From NCBI GenBank assembly GCA_046727435.1, contig JBKPCR010000252.1, forward strand, positions 1 through 19,452: a stretch of DNA of 19,452 nt, in the 5' to 3' direction. Each line of letters opens with the position of its first letter. The stretch's first letter is position 1. The translations under genes and the position numbers were made by a program. Below the pieces are notes generated by a model. It saw only the letters and a program-made list of their open reading frames with translations. It had not been told where the DNA came from and searched no databases. The DNA comes from CAVPRW01 sp046727435 [NCBI: bacterium] (GTDB lineage: Bacteria > Tectomicrobia > Entotheonellia > J063). Positions 7,859 to 16,280 of this stretch are shown here, one piece after another.

Positions 7859-7914
7859 GTTCAAAGTTGAGTCCTGTCGCTCCGCACCTGGCTATTCAAC
7901 CTTGAACTTTGAAC
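7859..7914. repeat. Inverted repeat between the ATPase and substrate-binding protein genes
   Basis: GTTCAAAGTT at 7859–7868 is the exact reverse complement of AACTTTGAAC at 7905–7914, with a 36-nt loop. The left arm is preceded by a tandem CGTTCAA CGTTCAA. In the operon mRNA this would fold into a stem just upstream of the ribosome-binding site of the binding-protein gene. Such structures often adjust relative expression of the binding protein. It could also be a dispersed repeat. Confidence 0.5.
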
Positions 7915-7926
7915 CTCGCACCTTCG

Positions 7927-8925
7927 CTATCGCTCATACAAATGACACGCGACCGCGTGCCCCGATTCTATGGTCGTCAACTCGGGCTCAACGGCGCGAC
8001 AACGCTCCATCCGGTAGGGGCAACGATTGTAGAACCGGCACCCAGGGGGCAAATCGATCAGGTTCGACAACTCACCGCTGAGGAGACGCTCAGTCTGGTC
8101 AAACATTGAACTGCTGCCGTCACCGATGGTGGGGATTGAAGCCAGGAGCGCCTGTGAGTATGGGTGCAGCGGCTTGTCGAACAGCGTAGCTGCCGGAGCG
8201 ATCTCCACCAGCTTCCCCAGATACATCACGGCCACGCGATGGCTGATGAACCGCACCACGCCGAGGTCGTGAGAGATGAATAGATACGCCAGACCAAGGC
8301 GCTCGCGCAGTTCCACGAGCAGATTCAGAATTTGGGCACGCACCGAGACGTCCAGCGCCGACACCGCTTCGTCGGCGACGATCAACTTGGGGCGCACCCC
8401 CAGGGCGCGGGCGATGCCAACGCGCTGCCGTTGTCCACCACTCAACTCGTGGGGATAGCGCTCGGCATGTTCCAGGCTGAGCCCCACCAGCTCCAGAATA
8501 GAGTTGACGTCGGCCTGTATCGTATCTTGAGTGGTCAGGCCATGAACCAACATAGGCTCACCGACGATCTGCCACACTGGCAGTCTTGGATTCAAGGAGG
8601 AGTAGGGATCTTGAAAGACGATCTGGGCCTGACGCCGGAAGGGCCGCAATGCTTTGCCGTGCAGAGTGGTGACATCCTGGCCCTCGAAGAGAATACGGCC
8701 AGCCGTAGGAGCAATGGCCCGCAGGATTAAGCGCCCTGTGGTCGTCTTGCCGCAGCCGCTCTCGCCCACCAACCCCAATGTCTCCGTAGGAGCGATGGTA
8801 AAACTCACACCGTCGACAGCGCGCAGCGTCCGTCCAAACCTCCCGGGCAGCAGACGGCTCAACGGCCCATCGTCCACGGCATAATGCTTCGTGAGCTGTT
8901 GGACGTCGAGTAAGAAGCTTCCCAT
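7927..8925 (-). CDS. Peptide ABC transporter ATP-binding protein (DppF/OppF type)
   Basis: Cytoplasmic ATPase subunit of 332 residues. Start chosen at ATG 8925 (MGSFLLDVQQL), which has a purine-rich GGAAGGGGAG upstream. The frame extends to 9081, but the extra residues are encoded by a repeat and the preceding gene's end and look non-coding. Motifs are Walker A GESGCGKT at 54–61, Q-loop Gln105, signature LSGGQRQR at 161–168 and Walker B with D185-E186, then ISHDLGVV with the switch His. The Walker B tail reads DEAVSALD rather than the usual DEPVSALD. The C-terminal region PPGCRFYNRCPYRMERC is the Cys-rich oligopeptide-transporter extension. It should pair with the neighbouring ATPase at 9029–10018. 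Confidence 0.92.
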   Translation of the reverse strand: MGSFLLDVQQLTKHYAVDDGPLSRLLPGRFGRTLRAVDGVSFTIAPTETLGLVGESGCGKTTTGRLILRAIAPTAGRILFEGQDVTTLHGKALRPFRRQAQIVFQDPYSSLNPRLPVWQIVGEPMLVHGLTTQDTIQADVNSILELVGLSLEHAERYPHELSGGQRQRVGIARALGVRPKLIVADEAVSALDVSVRAQILNLLVELRERLGLAYLFISHDLGVVRFISHRVAVMYLGKLVEIAPAATLFDKPLHPYSQALLASIPTIGDGSSSMFDQTERLLSGELSNLIDLPPGCRFYNRCPYRMERCRAVEPELTTIESGHAVACHLYER

Positions 8926-8934
8926 AGCGGCTCC

Positions 8935-9020
8935 CCTTCCTCCCTTGCGGGGGAAGGTTGGCATGGGGGGTAAAATCGGCACTGACCCCCACCTGTATCC
9001 TCCCCTGCAAGGGGGGAGGA
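8935..9020. repeat. Paired REP-like GC hairpins between the two ATPase genes
   Basis: Two hairpins lie in the 103-nt gap. At 8935–8957, CCTTCC-T-CCC pairs across TTGC with GGG-GGAAGG (one bulged T). At 8998–9020, TCCTCCCC pairs across a short loop with GGGG-GG-AGGA. The C-rich/TTGC/G-rich and C-rich/TGCAA/G-rich cores resemble each other, as in dispersed REP-like or MITE-like elements. In the mRNA the pair could stabilise the upstream message or reduce translation of the downstream ATPase. Confidence 0.6.
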
Positions 9021-9028
9021 AAGGTGCA

Positions 9029-10018
9029 TTAGGTTGACCTGGGAAAGCAATTGCTCCCAGCCAGATGACATGCCACCCCATGGCTATTGGTCAGCGGCCG
9101 CCGCTCGGGCTCCTCCACAACACAGCGCGAGTTGGCGATGGGACAGCGCGGATGAAACCGACACCCCGACGGAATATCGCGCAAGCCAGGCATTACGCCC
9201 GCGATGGAGCCCAGGCGTGCGGGCGCATTGTCAAGCCGCGGGATACAGGCCATCAGCCCCCGTGTGTAGGGATGTTCGGGGGCATGGAAGATCGTCGCCA
9301 TGGGCGCCTCCTCGACGATCTTCCCGGCATACATGACGATGACTCGGTGGCACATCTGCGAGATAATACCGAGATCGTGGGAGACGAGGAGCACCGCCAT
9401 GCCCAGCTCCGCCGCCAGCCGCCGGATCAACCCGAGGATCTGCGCCTGGATGGTGACGTCGAGTGCGGTGGTTGGCTCGTCCGCGATGAGCAGACTCGGC
9501 GCACAGGCAATCCCCATGCCGATCATGGCACGCTGGCACATACCGCCGCTAAACTGGTGTGGAAAATCCTGGGCGCGTCGCTCAGCCGATGGGATGCCGA
9601 CGCGGGTCAGAATGTCAATGGCTTTCCGCCGCAGGGTGCGCCGACGGCCTGGGAGGTGCAAGGCCATGGTTTCGCGCAATTGCTCCCCCACCCGGAACAC
9701 GGGGTTCAACGAGGGGATTGGGTTCTGAAAGATCATGGCGATCTCTTTCCCGCGGATGTCAGCCAGCTCTGCCTCGCCAAGCTGCAGCAGATTCCGCCCC
9801 CGATAGAGGATTTCTCCAGTGATGCGGCCTGGTGGGCAGCGGATCAATCGCAGGATGGCCTCGGACGTCAGCGTCTTACCGGCTCCCGACTCCCCGACCA
9901 ATCCCAGGATCTCGCCCCGTTGAATGGTGAAACTCACGTCATCGACGGCCCGCAGCACACCCTCGTCGCCGTGAAAGTCGATGCTCAGGTCACGAATGTC
10001 CAAGATCGTCTCGGTCAT
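9029..10018 (-). CDS. Peptide ABC transporter ATP-binding protein (DppD/OppD type)
   Basis: Cytoplasmic ATPase of 329 residues. Motifs are Walker A GESGAGKT at 42–49, Q-loop Gln98 (IFQNPIPSLNPVF), signature FSGGM at 156–160, Walker B LLIADEPTTALD with D180-E181, and the switch region LLVSHDLGII. The C-terminus has the oligopeptide-transporter Cys motif GCRFHPRCPIANSRC, common to DppD/OppD proteins. The signature continues MCQR where the family usually has MRQR, a small deviation. The start ATG overlaps the stop of the upstream permease by four bases (ATGA), so translation is likely coupled. It should form a heterodimer with the ATPase at 7927–8925 to power import. Confidence 0.93.
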   Translation of the reverse strand: MTETILDIRDLSIDFHGDEGVLRAVDDVSFTIQRGEILGLVGESGAGKTLTSEAILRLIRCPPGRITGEILYRGRNLLQLGEAELADIRGKEIAMIFQNPIPSLNPVFRVGEQLRETMALHLPGRRRTLRRKAIDILTRVGIPSAERRAQDFPHQFSGGMCQRAMIGMGIACAPSLLIADEPTTALDVTIQAQILGLIRRLAAELGMAVLLVSHDLGIISQMCHRVIVMYAGKIVEEAPMATIFHAPEHPYTRGLMACIPRLDNAPARLGSIAGVMPGLRDIPSGCRFHPRCPIANSRCVVEEPERRPLTNSHGVACHLAGSNCFPRST

Positions 10019-10860
10019 ATCTTGAGCTTAGGGTCTAACGTGTCGCGTAACCCGTCGCCGAGAAGATTCAGTCCGACCACGGTGATCATCAGTGCGATGC
10101 CCGGGAACGTCGAGATATGCGGCGCCATCACGATAAAATTGCGGCCCTCCGCGATCATCGAGCCCCATACCGGCGTGGGAGGCGGCGGTCCAAGTCCCAG
10201 GAAGCTCAGCCCCGCTTCGGTGATGATGGCGGCGGACACGCGCAGCGCGCCCTGCACGATGATCGGCGCCAGGACGTTCGGCAGCACATGGCGGAAGATA
10301 ACAGCTGTATTGCGGATGCCCGCCAGCCGTGCGGCCTCGATGTAGGGTTCTTCTCGGACGGCCAGGACGTCCCCTCGGGTAACGCGGGCAAATGGCGCGA
10401 TGGAAACCACCGCCACGGCGATGATCACATTGCGCACACCAAACCCCATGACTGCCATGAGCGCGATGGCCAGGATGAGGATGGGGAAGGCAAACACCCC
10501 ATCCATCACCCGCATGATGACGCTATCGATGATGCCGCCGTAATAGCCGGAGATGAGCCCGAGCGTCACCCCGACTACCATCGCCAGCAGCACGGCCAGA
10601 ATGCCGACGATGAGGGCAATGCGCGCGCCGTAGATGATGCGGCCCAACATGTCACGCCCAAAGCTATCGGTGCCCAGCCAATGATCGACTGAGGGACCCT
10701 CCATGATACGGGCATAGTTCTGTTCCAGCGGGTCGTATGGGGAGATGAAGTCGGCGCCTAAGGCCATGACCACGATGGCGACGAACACTCCAAGGCCGAA
10801 CACCGCGCCCTTGTTGCGGCGAAACCGACGCCAGAGCCGACCGTACTCGGAGGATTTCAT
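10015..10860 (-). CDS. Peptide ABC transporter permease (DppC/OppC type)
   Basis: Inner-membrane permease of 281 residues from ATG 10860. A TTG four codons upstream (10872) would overlap the preceding stop by four bases and is an alternative start. Neither has a strong ribosome-binding site. The N-terminal WRRFRRNKGAVFGLGVF and the following ISPYDPLEQ are typical of DppC. Next comes the family segment HWLGTDSFGRDMLGRIIYGA. There are about six hydrophobic segments. The EAA loop that docks to the ATPases reads EAARLAGIRNTAVIFRHVLP, followed by ITEAGLSFLGLG. The C-terminus GDGLRDTLDPKLKI is the usual family ending. Confidence 0.93.
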   Translation of the reverse strand: MKSSEYGRLWRRFRRNKGAVFGLGVFVAIVVMALGADFISPYDPLEQNYARIMEGPSVDHWLGTDSFGRDMLGRIIYGARIALIVGILAVLLAMVVGVTLGLISGYYGGIIDSVIMRVMDGVFAFPILILAIALMAVMGFGVRNVIIAVAVVSIAPFARVTRGDVLAVREEPYIEAARLAGIRNTAVIFRHVLPNVLAPIIVQGALRVSAAIITEAGLSFLGLGPPPPTPVWGSMIAEGRNFIVMAPHISTFPGIALMITVVGLNLLGDGLRDTLDPKLKI

Positions 10861-10868
10861 AGAATGAT

Positions 10869-11813
10869 TCAATGGACCCGGATCTTGGGGTTCAAAAAGG
10901 CATAGGTCAGGTCGACGATGAGATTGACCATGACCACGAAGACCACGCCCAGCAGGACAGCGCCCTGCACAATCTGATACTCCCGATTGAGGATGGCGGC
11001 GACGGTGAGCCGGCCCATCCCGGGGATCGTGAACACGGTCTCCGTCAACACCGCCCCACCCAACAGCGTGCCAAACTGGAGCCCGATGACGGTCACCACC
11101 GGGATCAGCGCATTTTGCAGCGCATGCTTGTAGACTAACGTGGCCTGTCTAACGCCACGCGCCCGCGCGGCCTTGATAAAATCCTGGTCTAGGACCTCCA
11201 GCAGGCTCGAACGCGTGATGCGGGCCACTAGGCCGGAGAAAAAGGTCCCGAGGGTGATCGAGGGCAGCGTCAGCTTCCAGAGGCTTTCGGCGAGATTGTC
11301 CCAGGGATGGACGTAACCCATGGTCGGGAACCAGCCCAGATAGACCCCGAAGATCCAGATCAGGAGGATGCCCTTCCAGAAGCTCGGCATGGAATAGCCG
11401 ACGATGGCGAACCCCATGGAGCCATAATCCCACGCGGTATCTCTTTTGATAGCCGCAATAATGCCCGAGGGGAGAGCGATCAAGAGGCCGACGATGGTGG
11501 TGCCGATGACGAGGAAGAGGGTGGGCAGGAAAGCGTCCCACAGCAGCACGCTGACGCGCTCGTGGTTGAGATAGGAGTAACCGAACTCGCCTTGCATCAC
11601 CTTGCCGATCCAGATGACATACTGCGCTACGATGGAACGGTCGAGGCCCAGTTGTTTGCGAAGCTGGGCTTCGGCCTCACGAGAGTATTCGCTCCCCATG
11701 ATGATCTGCACTGGGTCGCCCGGAATCATGCGCATTAGAGCGAAGACGATCACCGAAGCGATCATTAGTACGATGACGGTCTGCCCCAAGCGTCGCAGGA
11801 CAAATGCAGCCAT
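10869..11813 (-). CDS. Peptide ABC transporter permease (DppB/OppB type)
   Basis: First gene of the minus-strand operon: an inner-membrane permease of 314 residues. The N-terminus has the family pattern of a first membrane segment followed by MRMIPGDPV. A periplasmic part follows (LGLDRSIVAQYVIWIG, GEFGYSYL), then five further hydrophobic segments. The EAA docking loop reads KAARARGVRQATLVYKHALQ, followed by LGGAVLTETVFTIPGMG. The C-terminus VDLTYAFLNPKIRV is typical. The ATG at 11813 has CGAGG 5 nt upstream. It forms the channel with the DppC-type partner encoded immediately downstream. Expression probably starts in the control region at 11814–12040. Confidence 0.93.
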   Translation of the reverse strand: MAAFVLRRLGQTVIVLMIASVIVFALMRMIPGDPVQIIMGSEYSREAEAQLRKQLGLDRSIVAQYVIWIGKVMQGEFGYSYLNHERVSVLLWDAFLPTLFLVIGTTIVGLLIALPSGIIAAIKRDTAWDYGSMGFAIVGYSMPSFWKGILLIWIFGVYLGWFPTMGYVHPWDNLAESLWKLTLPSITLGTFFSGLVARITRSSLLEVLDQDFIKAARARGVRQATLVYKHALQNALIPVVTVIGLQFGTLLGGAVLTETVFTIPGMGRLTVAAILNREYQIVQGAVLLGVVFVVMVNLIVDLTYAFLNPKIRVH

Positions 11814-12008
11814 CAGAACCTCGTCAAAGACTCAGTGGCGAGTGATAAGTGAGAGAATTAAGGATTGAAACCTCACATGCACGCAGGCGACCATATATAA
11901 TCTATTTGTATCTGGTTTCATCTTCGATTGTCGTCGCCGTTGCCTTACCTATCTTATTTCTGAATTTACTGGATTTGCCTGCCATTCTACACACTTGGTT
12001 TGACCAGT

Positions 12009-12037
12009 CTAGTACATAATCTAGAGAGCTTTGTCAA
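12009..12037 (-). promoter_or_regulatory. Putative sigma70-type promoter of the peptide-transporter operon
   Basis: On the minus strand TTGACA (12037–12032) is followed by a 17-nt spacer and TACTAG (12014–12009) in an AT-rich setting. This would give an untranslated leader of about 190 nt before the permease start at 11813. The -35 is perfect and the -10 is weak. Confidence 0.45.
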
Positions 12038-12253
12038 ATGAATGTACTGTGATGTCATCCCAGGGCATGCAGGTGGACAGCTTCACCGTAATTGACGCGT
12101 AATTGTTCAGGGGGTAGCCCCCTAGTATGACCAAGGCTGCACTCTATTTCCCATGTTCTGGGTTCTGGAATTTTTCCGGCTTCTTCCCGATAGGCGCCCT
12201 GCCAGGGGCACTGCAGCGCTGTGCAATTTCTCCTGCCGCTCCTCCAGATTCCT

Positions 12254-12261
12254 GGTATACT
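12254..12261 (+). promoter_or_regulatory. Putative extended -10 promoter of the type A cyclase gene
   Basis: TGGTATACT (the TATACT hexamer is at 12256–12261) is an extended -10 element with five of six consensus bases. The -35 region is weak, as often with extended -10 promoters. Transcription would start near 12268, about 77 nt before the ATG at 12345. That agrees with the ribosome-binding site and argues against any start at 12153. Confidence 0.5.
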
Positions 12262-12344
12262 CGCGGTGCTCTGTCCTTATCGAACCCGCCTTGACGAACG
12301 ATGCTCTCCCGTGGCATGAGGGCCAGACTGATGGAGGGGCAGCC

Positions 12345-15300
12345 ATGACCTTCGAGGAGATTCTCAATCAAGTGCTGGCGATGCTCCAACGGCGAGGCCG
12401 CGTGACCTATCGGACACTCAAACGGCAGTTCAACCTGGATGAAAACGCCTTCGAGGACCTTAAGGACGAACTTCTGTACGCACAGCCACACGTGGTCGAT
12501 GACGACGGCCATGGCTTGGTCTGGAGGGACGGCGCACCACCACTGCACGCAGACGTACGACACGGCACAGAGGCTGAGAGGCGTTTCTACGCACTGCTCC
12601 CAGGGGTGATGGCACTGCTCCGACAAGAGCGGCGGGTCACGTACCGCACGCTCAAATACGTTTTTGGCCTCGACGATACCTTACTAGAGGACGTGCGGGA
12701 AGAACTCGGGTTCAAACGACTCGCGCGCGATGAGGATGGTGAGGGCCTGGTGTGGACAGGCGAGGGGCCACTTGCGGGCCCATCCGCCACGGCACCCCCA
12801 AGCCCGTCTGCTCTCCCAGACGCCATCGCCGTCACGTCCCTTCCGTCCCCCGCGTTTTCCCTTCCCACCGCGCAGACCGAGCCTCTGCACGTCGTAACAG
12901 TCGTCCCGCCCGCACCGATCCACCACGCCCCCGACGCCGAACGCCGCCAGCTGACCGTGATGTTTTGTGACCTTGTGGGCTCCACGCGGCTCTCTGGTCA
13001 GCTTGACCCCGAAGACCTGCGCGCGGTGGTCCGCGCCTACCAGGAGGCCGCGGCCGAGGTTATCAAGTCCTACGCGGGCCATATCGCCCAATACCTCGGC
13101 GATGGGCTGCTGGTCTATTTTGGCTACCCCGCGGCCCATGAAGACGATGCCCGGCGCGCTGTGCACGCGGGCCTGGGTATTGTTGAGGCCATTGTCACCC
13201 TAAATACCCGTCTGGCGGCACAGTATGGTGCGCAGCTCGCGGTGCGGCTCGGCATCCATACCGGTCCGGTCGTGGTGGGAGTGATGGGAGGGGGCGGGCG
13301 GTACGAGCACCTGGCCCTGGGGGAAACGCCCAACCTCGCTGCGCGGCTCCAAGCCCTCGCCCCGGCCAATGCGGTTGTCATCAGCGCCGTGACGGCACGG
13401 CTGCTCCAAGGCACCTTTGCCCTGGAAGACCTGGGTACCCATGCGCTCCCCGGGGTCGCCGAGCCGATGGCAGTCAGCCATGTGCGTGGCCTGCTGACAT
13501 CGCCCAGCCGCGACGAGGAGTTCTCCACCGCTGGAGTCCCGCTCCTGGTGGGGCGGGAGGAGGAAAGTGGGCTGCTGCGCCGACGCTGGGACCAGAGCAA
13601 AGCCGGGTTGGGGCAGGTCGTCTTCGTCAGCGGCGAGGCCGGCATTGGCAAATCGGTCCTGGTGGAAGCGCTGCGGGCACAGGTGCGCGGCGAGGGGTTG
13701 CCGCGCATCGCCTTGCGTTGTTCGCCCTATCATGCCACCAGCGCTCTCTATCCCGTGATCACTCACCTCGAGCACGTGCTGCAGTTGGAGCCTGAAGACC
13801 CCCCCGCGACCAGGCTGGCCAAATTGGAGGCGGGGCTGTGGCCCTCTGGCCTGCCGCTGGCCGATGTAGTGCCGCTGTTGGCCGGGTTGCTGTCGGTACC
13901 GCTGCCGGCGGAGCGCTCTGCGCCTCTGACGTTGACGCCGCCGCAACAGAAACAGCAGACGCTAGACGCGCTGGTCGCGTGGCTGGCGGCGGAGGCCGAG
14001 CGGCAGCCGGTGCTAGTGGCGTGGGAAGACCTGCACTGGGCCGACCCCACCACCCTGGAACTCCTCGGGGTCGTGATTGACCAGGCACCCACGGTGCCGA
14101 TGTTGCACGTGCTGACCTACCGCCCGGAGTTCAGTCCGCCCTGGCCCGCACGCTCCCACATCACTCCCCTGGTGCTCAACCGCCTGGAGCGCCAGCAGGT
14201 CGAGGCGCTGATCGCCCAGCGGGCGGGAAGGAAAAAACTCCCGGCAGAAGTAGTGCAGCACATCGTGGCCAAAACGGATGGGGTGCCGCTGTATGTCGAA
14301 GAGCTAACCAAGATGCTGCTGGCCTCCCCGCTGCTATGCGAAGAGGCGGACCAGTATGTGCTCAGCGGGCCGCTGCGCATGGTGACGATTCCAGACACCT
14401 TGCAGGACGCGCTCATGGCCCGGCTGGATCAGCTCAATAGGGCCAAGGAGGTGGCCCAGCTCGGGGCGGTGCTGGGGCGGGAGTTTGCCTATGAACTGCT
14501 TCAGGCCATTGCCCCGCAGGATGAGGACACCTTGCAAGCCGGGCTGGCGCAATTGGTGGATGCCGAGCTCCTCTACCAGCGGGGGCGTCCGCCGCGGGCC
14601 AGGTATCTGTTTAAGCACGCCTTGATCCAGGACGCGGCCTATGCATCATTGCTCAAGAGCACCCGGCAGCAGGTGCACCAGCAAGTTGCGCAGGTCTTCG
14701 AAGCCCGCTTCCCCGCACTCGCGGAGACCCAGCCGGAGCTGGTGGCCCAGCACTACACCGCAGCGGGCTACGCTGAGCAGGCGGTGGTCTACTGGCAGCG
14801 GGCGGGTCAACAGGCAAGCGAGCGCTCGGCCCATTTGGAGGCCATCAGCCACTTGACCGCCGGCATCGAGCTGCTGAAGACCCTGCCAGAAACGATCAAG
14901 CGAACCCAGCACGCCTTGACCCTGCACATCGCCCTCGGCGCGGCCCTGCAGGTGACCAAAGGGCAAGCAGCACCCGAGGTGGAGCAGGCCTACATCCGGG
15001 CACGCGCGCTGTGTCAGCAGGTGGGCGAGATACCAGAGCTGGTCCCGGTCCTGTTTGGTTTGTGGCGGTTTTATAATATACAGCAACAGTTCCACACAGC
15101 ACGCGAGCTCGGGGAAACCCTGCTGCGTCTGGCGCAACATACCCACGACCCCGCGCTCGCGGTCCTCGCCCACTATACTCTCGGATGGACGGAGCTCTGC
15201 CTCGGCACGTTGCCGGCTGCCCGCCAGCACCTGGAGGAAGGCAACGCACGCTACACGCCAGACCAGCGCCATGCTCCGGCGTTCCGCATGGGCCAGGACC

Positions 15301-16067
15301 CGGGTGTTGCCTGCCGAGCTTTTGCCGCGATGGCCCTCTGGTTGCTGGGGTACCCAGAGCAAGCCCTGGCTTACCTCCACGAGGCCCTGGCATTGGCCCA
15401 CACGCTGTCACATCCCATTAGTCTGGCGTTTGCGCGGTCGATGGCGGCCTTCGTCTCGCAGTTTCGCCGCGACGTGCCGGCCGTGCACGAGCACGCAGAG
15501 GCCACCGTCGCTCTCTCGACCGAACAAAGGTTTGCCCAGTGGTCGGCTTTAGGCACGACCCTGCGGGGGTGGGCGCTGACCATGCAAGGGCATACAGAGG
15601 AGGGATTTGCCCAGATCCTTCAGGGGATAGCCGCCTGGCAGGCCACTGGAGCACTGTTGCTCATGCCATTTCAGAGCACCTTGCTGGCGGAGGTCTCCGC
15701 CCACCTAGGTCACACGGAAGACAGCCTCCAGGCGCTGGCCAAGGCCCACACCCTGGTGGAGCAGCACGAGGAACGCTGGTGGGAAGCGGAAGTCTGTCGC
15801 TTCCGGGGCATCTTGCTCCTGCGGCAGCTGGTGCCGCAGCCGGAAGAGGCAGAAACTTGGTTGCGGCGCGCCCTGGACGTCGCCCGCCGCCAGGAGGCGA
15901 AGTCGTTGGAGCTGCGGGCCGCCATGAGTCTGGCCCGGCTGTGGCAGCAGCAAGGCAAGTGCCAGGAAGCCTATGACCTACTGGCGCCGATCTATGGCTG
16001 GTTCACCGAGGGCTTTGACACCGCCGACCTGCAGGAGGCCAAGGCACTGCTGGAGGAGTTATCATGA
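12345..16067 (+). CDS. Type A class III cyclase / STAND ATPase / TPR protein with tandem N-terminal repeats
   Basis: Predicted cytosolic signalling protein of 1240 residues. ATG 12345 has GGAGG at 12333–12337, 7 nt upstream. Two copies of a ~60-residue helical domain open the protein (about 1–60 and 80–140; shared core R.VTYRTLK..F.LD followed by GLVW). A Pro-rich linker leads to a class III cyclase domain (197–385). Metal Asp209 (VMFCDLVGST) and Asp253 (YLGDGLLVYFG) are present, as are catalytic Asn330 and Arg334 (GETPNLAARLQ). The usual base-selecting Lys is Gln (IAQYLGD). The ATPase follows, with Walker A GEAGIGKS at 430–437 and WEDLHWAD around 560–567, which is MalT/STAND-like. TPR-like helices fill about 730–1240, ending like the partial protein at the left edge. 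Family members are multi-domain regulators. The product (cAMP or cGMP) and input signal are unknown. A propeller gene follows in the same direction. Confidence 0.92.
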   Translation: MTFEEILNQVLAMLQRRGRVTYRTLKRQFNLDENAFEDLKDELLYAQPHVVDDDGHGLVWRDGAPPLHADVRHGTEAERRFYALLPGVMALLRQERRVTYRTLKYVFGLDDTLLEDVREELGFKRLARDEDGEGLVWTGEGPLAGPSATAPPSPSALPDAIAVTSLPSPAFSLPTAQTEPLHVVTVVPPAPIHHAPDAERRQLTVMFCDLVGSTRLSGQLDPEDLRAVVRAYQEAAAEVIKSYAGHIAQYLGDGLLVYFGYPAAHEDDARRAVHAGLGIVEAIVTLNTRLAAQYGAQLAVRLGIHTGPVVVGVMGGGGRYEHLALGETPNLAARLQALAPANAVVISAVTARLLQGTFALEDLGTHALPGVAEPMAVSHVRGLLTSPSRDEEFSTAGVPLLVGREEESGLLRRRWDQSKAGLGQVVFVSGEAGIGKSVLVEALRAQVRGEGLPRIALRCSPYHATSALYPVITHLEHVLQLEPEDPPATRLAKLEAGLWPSGLPLADVVPLLAGLLSVPLPAERSAPLTLTPPQQKQQTLDALVAWLAAEAERQPVLVAWEDLHWADPTTLELLGVVIDQAPTVPMLHVLTYRPEFSPPWPARSHITPLVLNRLERQQVEALIAQRAGRKKLPAEVVQHIVAKTDGVPLYVEELTKMLLASPLLCEEADQYVLSGPLRMVTIPDTLQDALMARLDQLNRAKEVAQLGAVLGREFAYELLQAIAPQDEDTLQAGLAQLVDAELLYQRGRPPRARYLFKHALIQDAAYASLLKSTRQQVHQQVAQVFEARFPALAETQPELVAQHYTAAGYAEQAVVYWQRAGQQASERSAHLEAISHLTAGIELLKTLPETIKRTQHALTLHIALGAALQVTKGQAAPEVEQAYIRARALCQQVGEIPELVPVLFGLWRFYNIQQQFHTARELGETLLRLAQHTHDPALAVLAHYTLGWTELCLGTLPAARQHLEEGNARYTPDQRHAPAFRMGQDPGVACRAFAAMALWLLGYPEQALAYLHEALALAHTLSHPISLAFARSMAAFVSQFRRDVPAVHEHAEATVALSTEQRFAQWSALGTTLRGWALTMQGHTEEGFAQILQGIAAWQATGALLLMPFQSTLLAEVSAHLGHTEDSLQALAKAHTLVEQHEERWWEAEVCRFRGILLLRQLVPQPEEAETWLRRALDVARRQEAKSLELRAAMSLARLWQQQGKCQEAYDLLAPIYGWFTEGFDTADLQEAKALLEELS

Positions 16068-16117
16068 GACGCTTTGTAAATGGCGTACCCTCAACCTCCT
16101 CATGCATCGTATCGGCC

Positions 16118-16136
16118 GGCGCCGTTCGGCGCCCGG
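16118..16136 (+). other. GC-rich hairpin after the type A cyclase gene
   Basis: GGCGCC (16118–16123) pairs across GTTC with GGCGCC (16128–16133), and the stem extends outward by two G·C pairs around a bulged C. No T-tract follows, so it is not a classical intrinsic terminator. It may attenuate transcription between the cyclase gene and the propeller gene. The rest of 16068–16280 contains no gene I can support. Confidence 0.35.
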
Positions 16137-16280
16137 TGACGTGGCGAGGTGCTGCCCCATGTCCCCATGCTGGGGGAGAGCACGCATGAGCTGCCCGGGG
16201 CAGGAGCTCGTCGAGCGTGAGAGAGCGGGCAGCATAGTGAATGTTGGGCAAGGAACTCGTGTATAGGGAGGGGATAAACG

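Larger units (their letters stand above)
11814..12344. other. Divergent control region between the transporter operon and the type A cyclase gene
   Basis: This 531-bp gene-free stretch is clearly more AT-rich around 11880–12050 than the rest of the window. It holds promoter candidates on both strands (listed separately) and a 6-bp hairpin AGGGGG-TAG-CCCCCT at 12109–12123. Frames running through 12153–12344 continue into the type A gene, but they lie upstream of its best promoter and ribosome-binding site. Confidence 0.6.

Noticed and set aside
8926-9081. 52-codon N-terminal extension of the DppF-type ATPase
   Set aside because: It is encoded by hairpin repeats and the end of the preceding gene. 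The family start is MGSFLLDVQQL, with a purine-rich site upstream.
9065-10345. 426-codon plus-strand frame opposite the transporter ATPase and permease genes
   Set aside because: It spans parts of two confidently identified minus-strand genes and has low-complexity, domain-free sequence, consistent with a GC-rich shadow.
12109-12123. AGGGGG-TAG-CCCCCT hairpin as a terminator
   Set aside because: It is short and not followed by a T-tract, and it lies upstream of a promoter with no nearby gene ending into it.
12153-12344. 64-codon N-terminal extension of the type A protein
   Set aside because: An extended -10 promoter at 12254–12261 and GGAGG at 12333–12337 place the start at 12345, and the extension has no domain-like sequence.
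16064-16189. 41-codon frame overlapping the type A stop (ATGA) with GGAGG 7 nt upstream
   Set aside because: The GGAGG belongs to the conserved coding end of the type A gene. The peptide resembles nothing known, and a GC hairpin lies inside it. It remains a faint possibility only.
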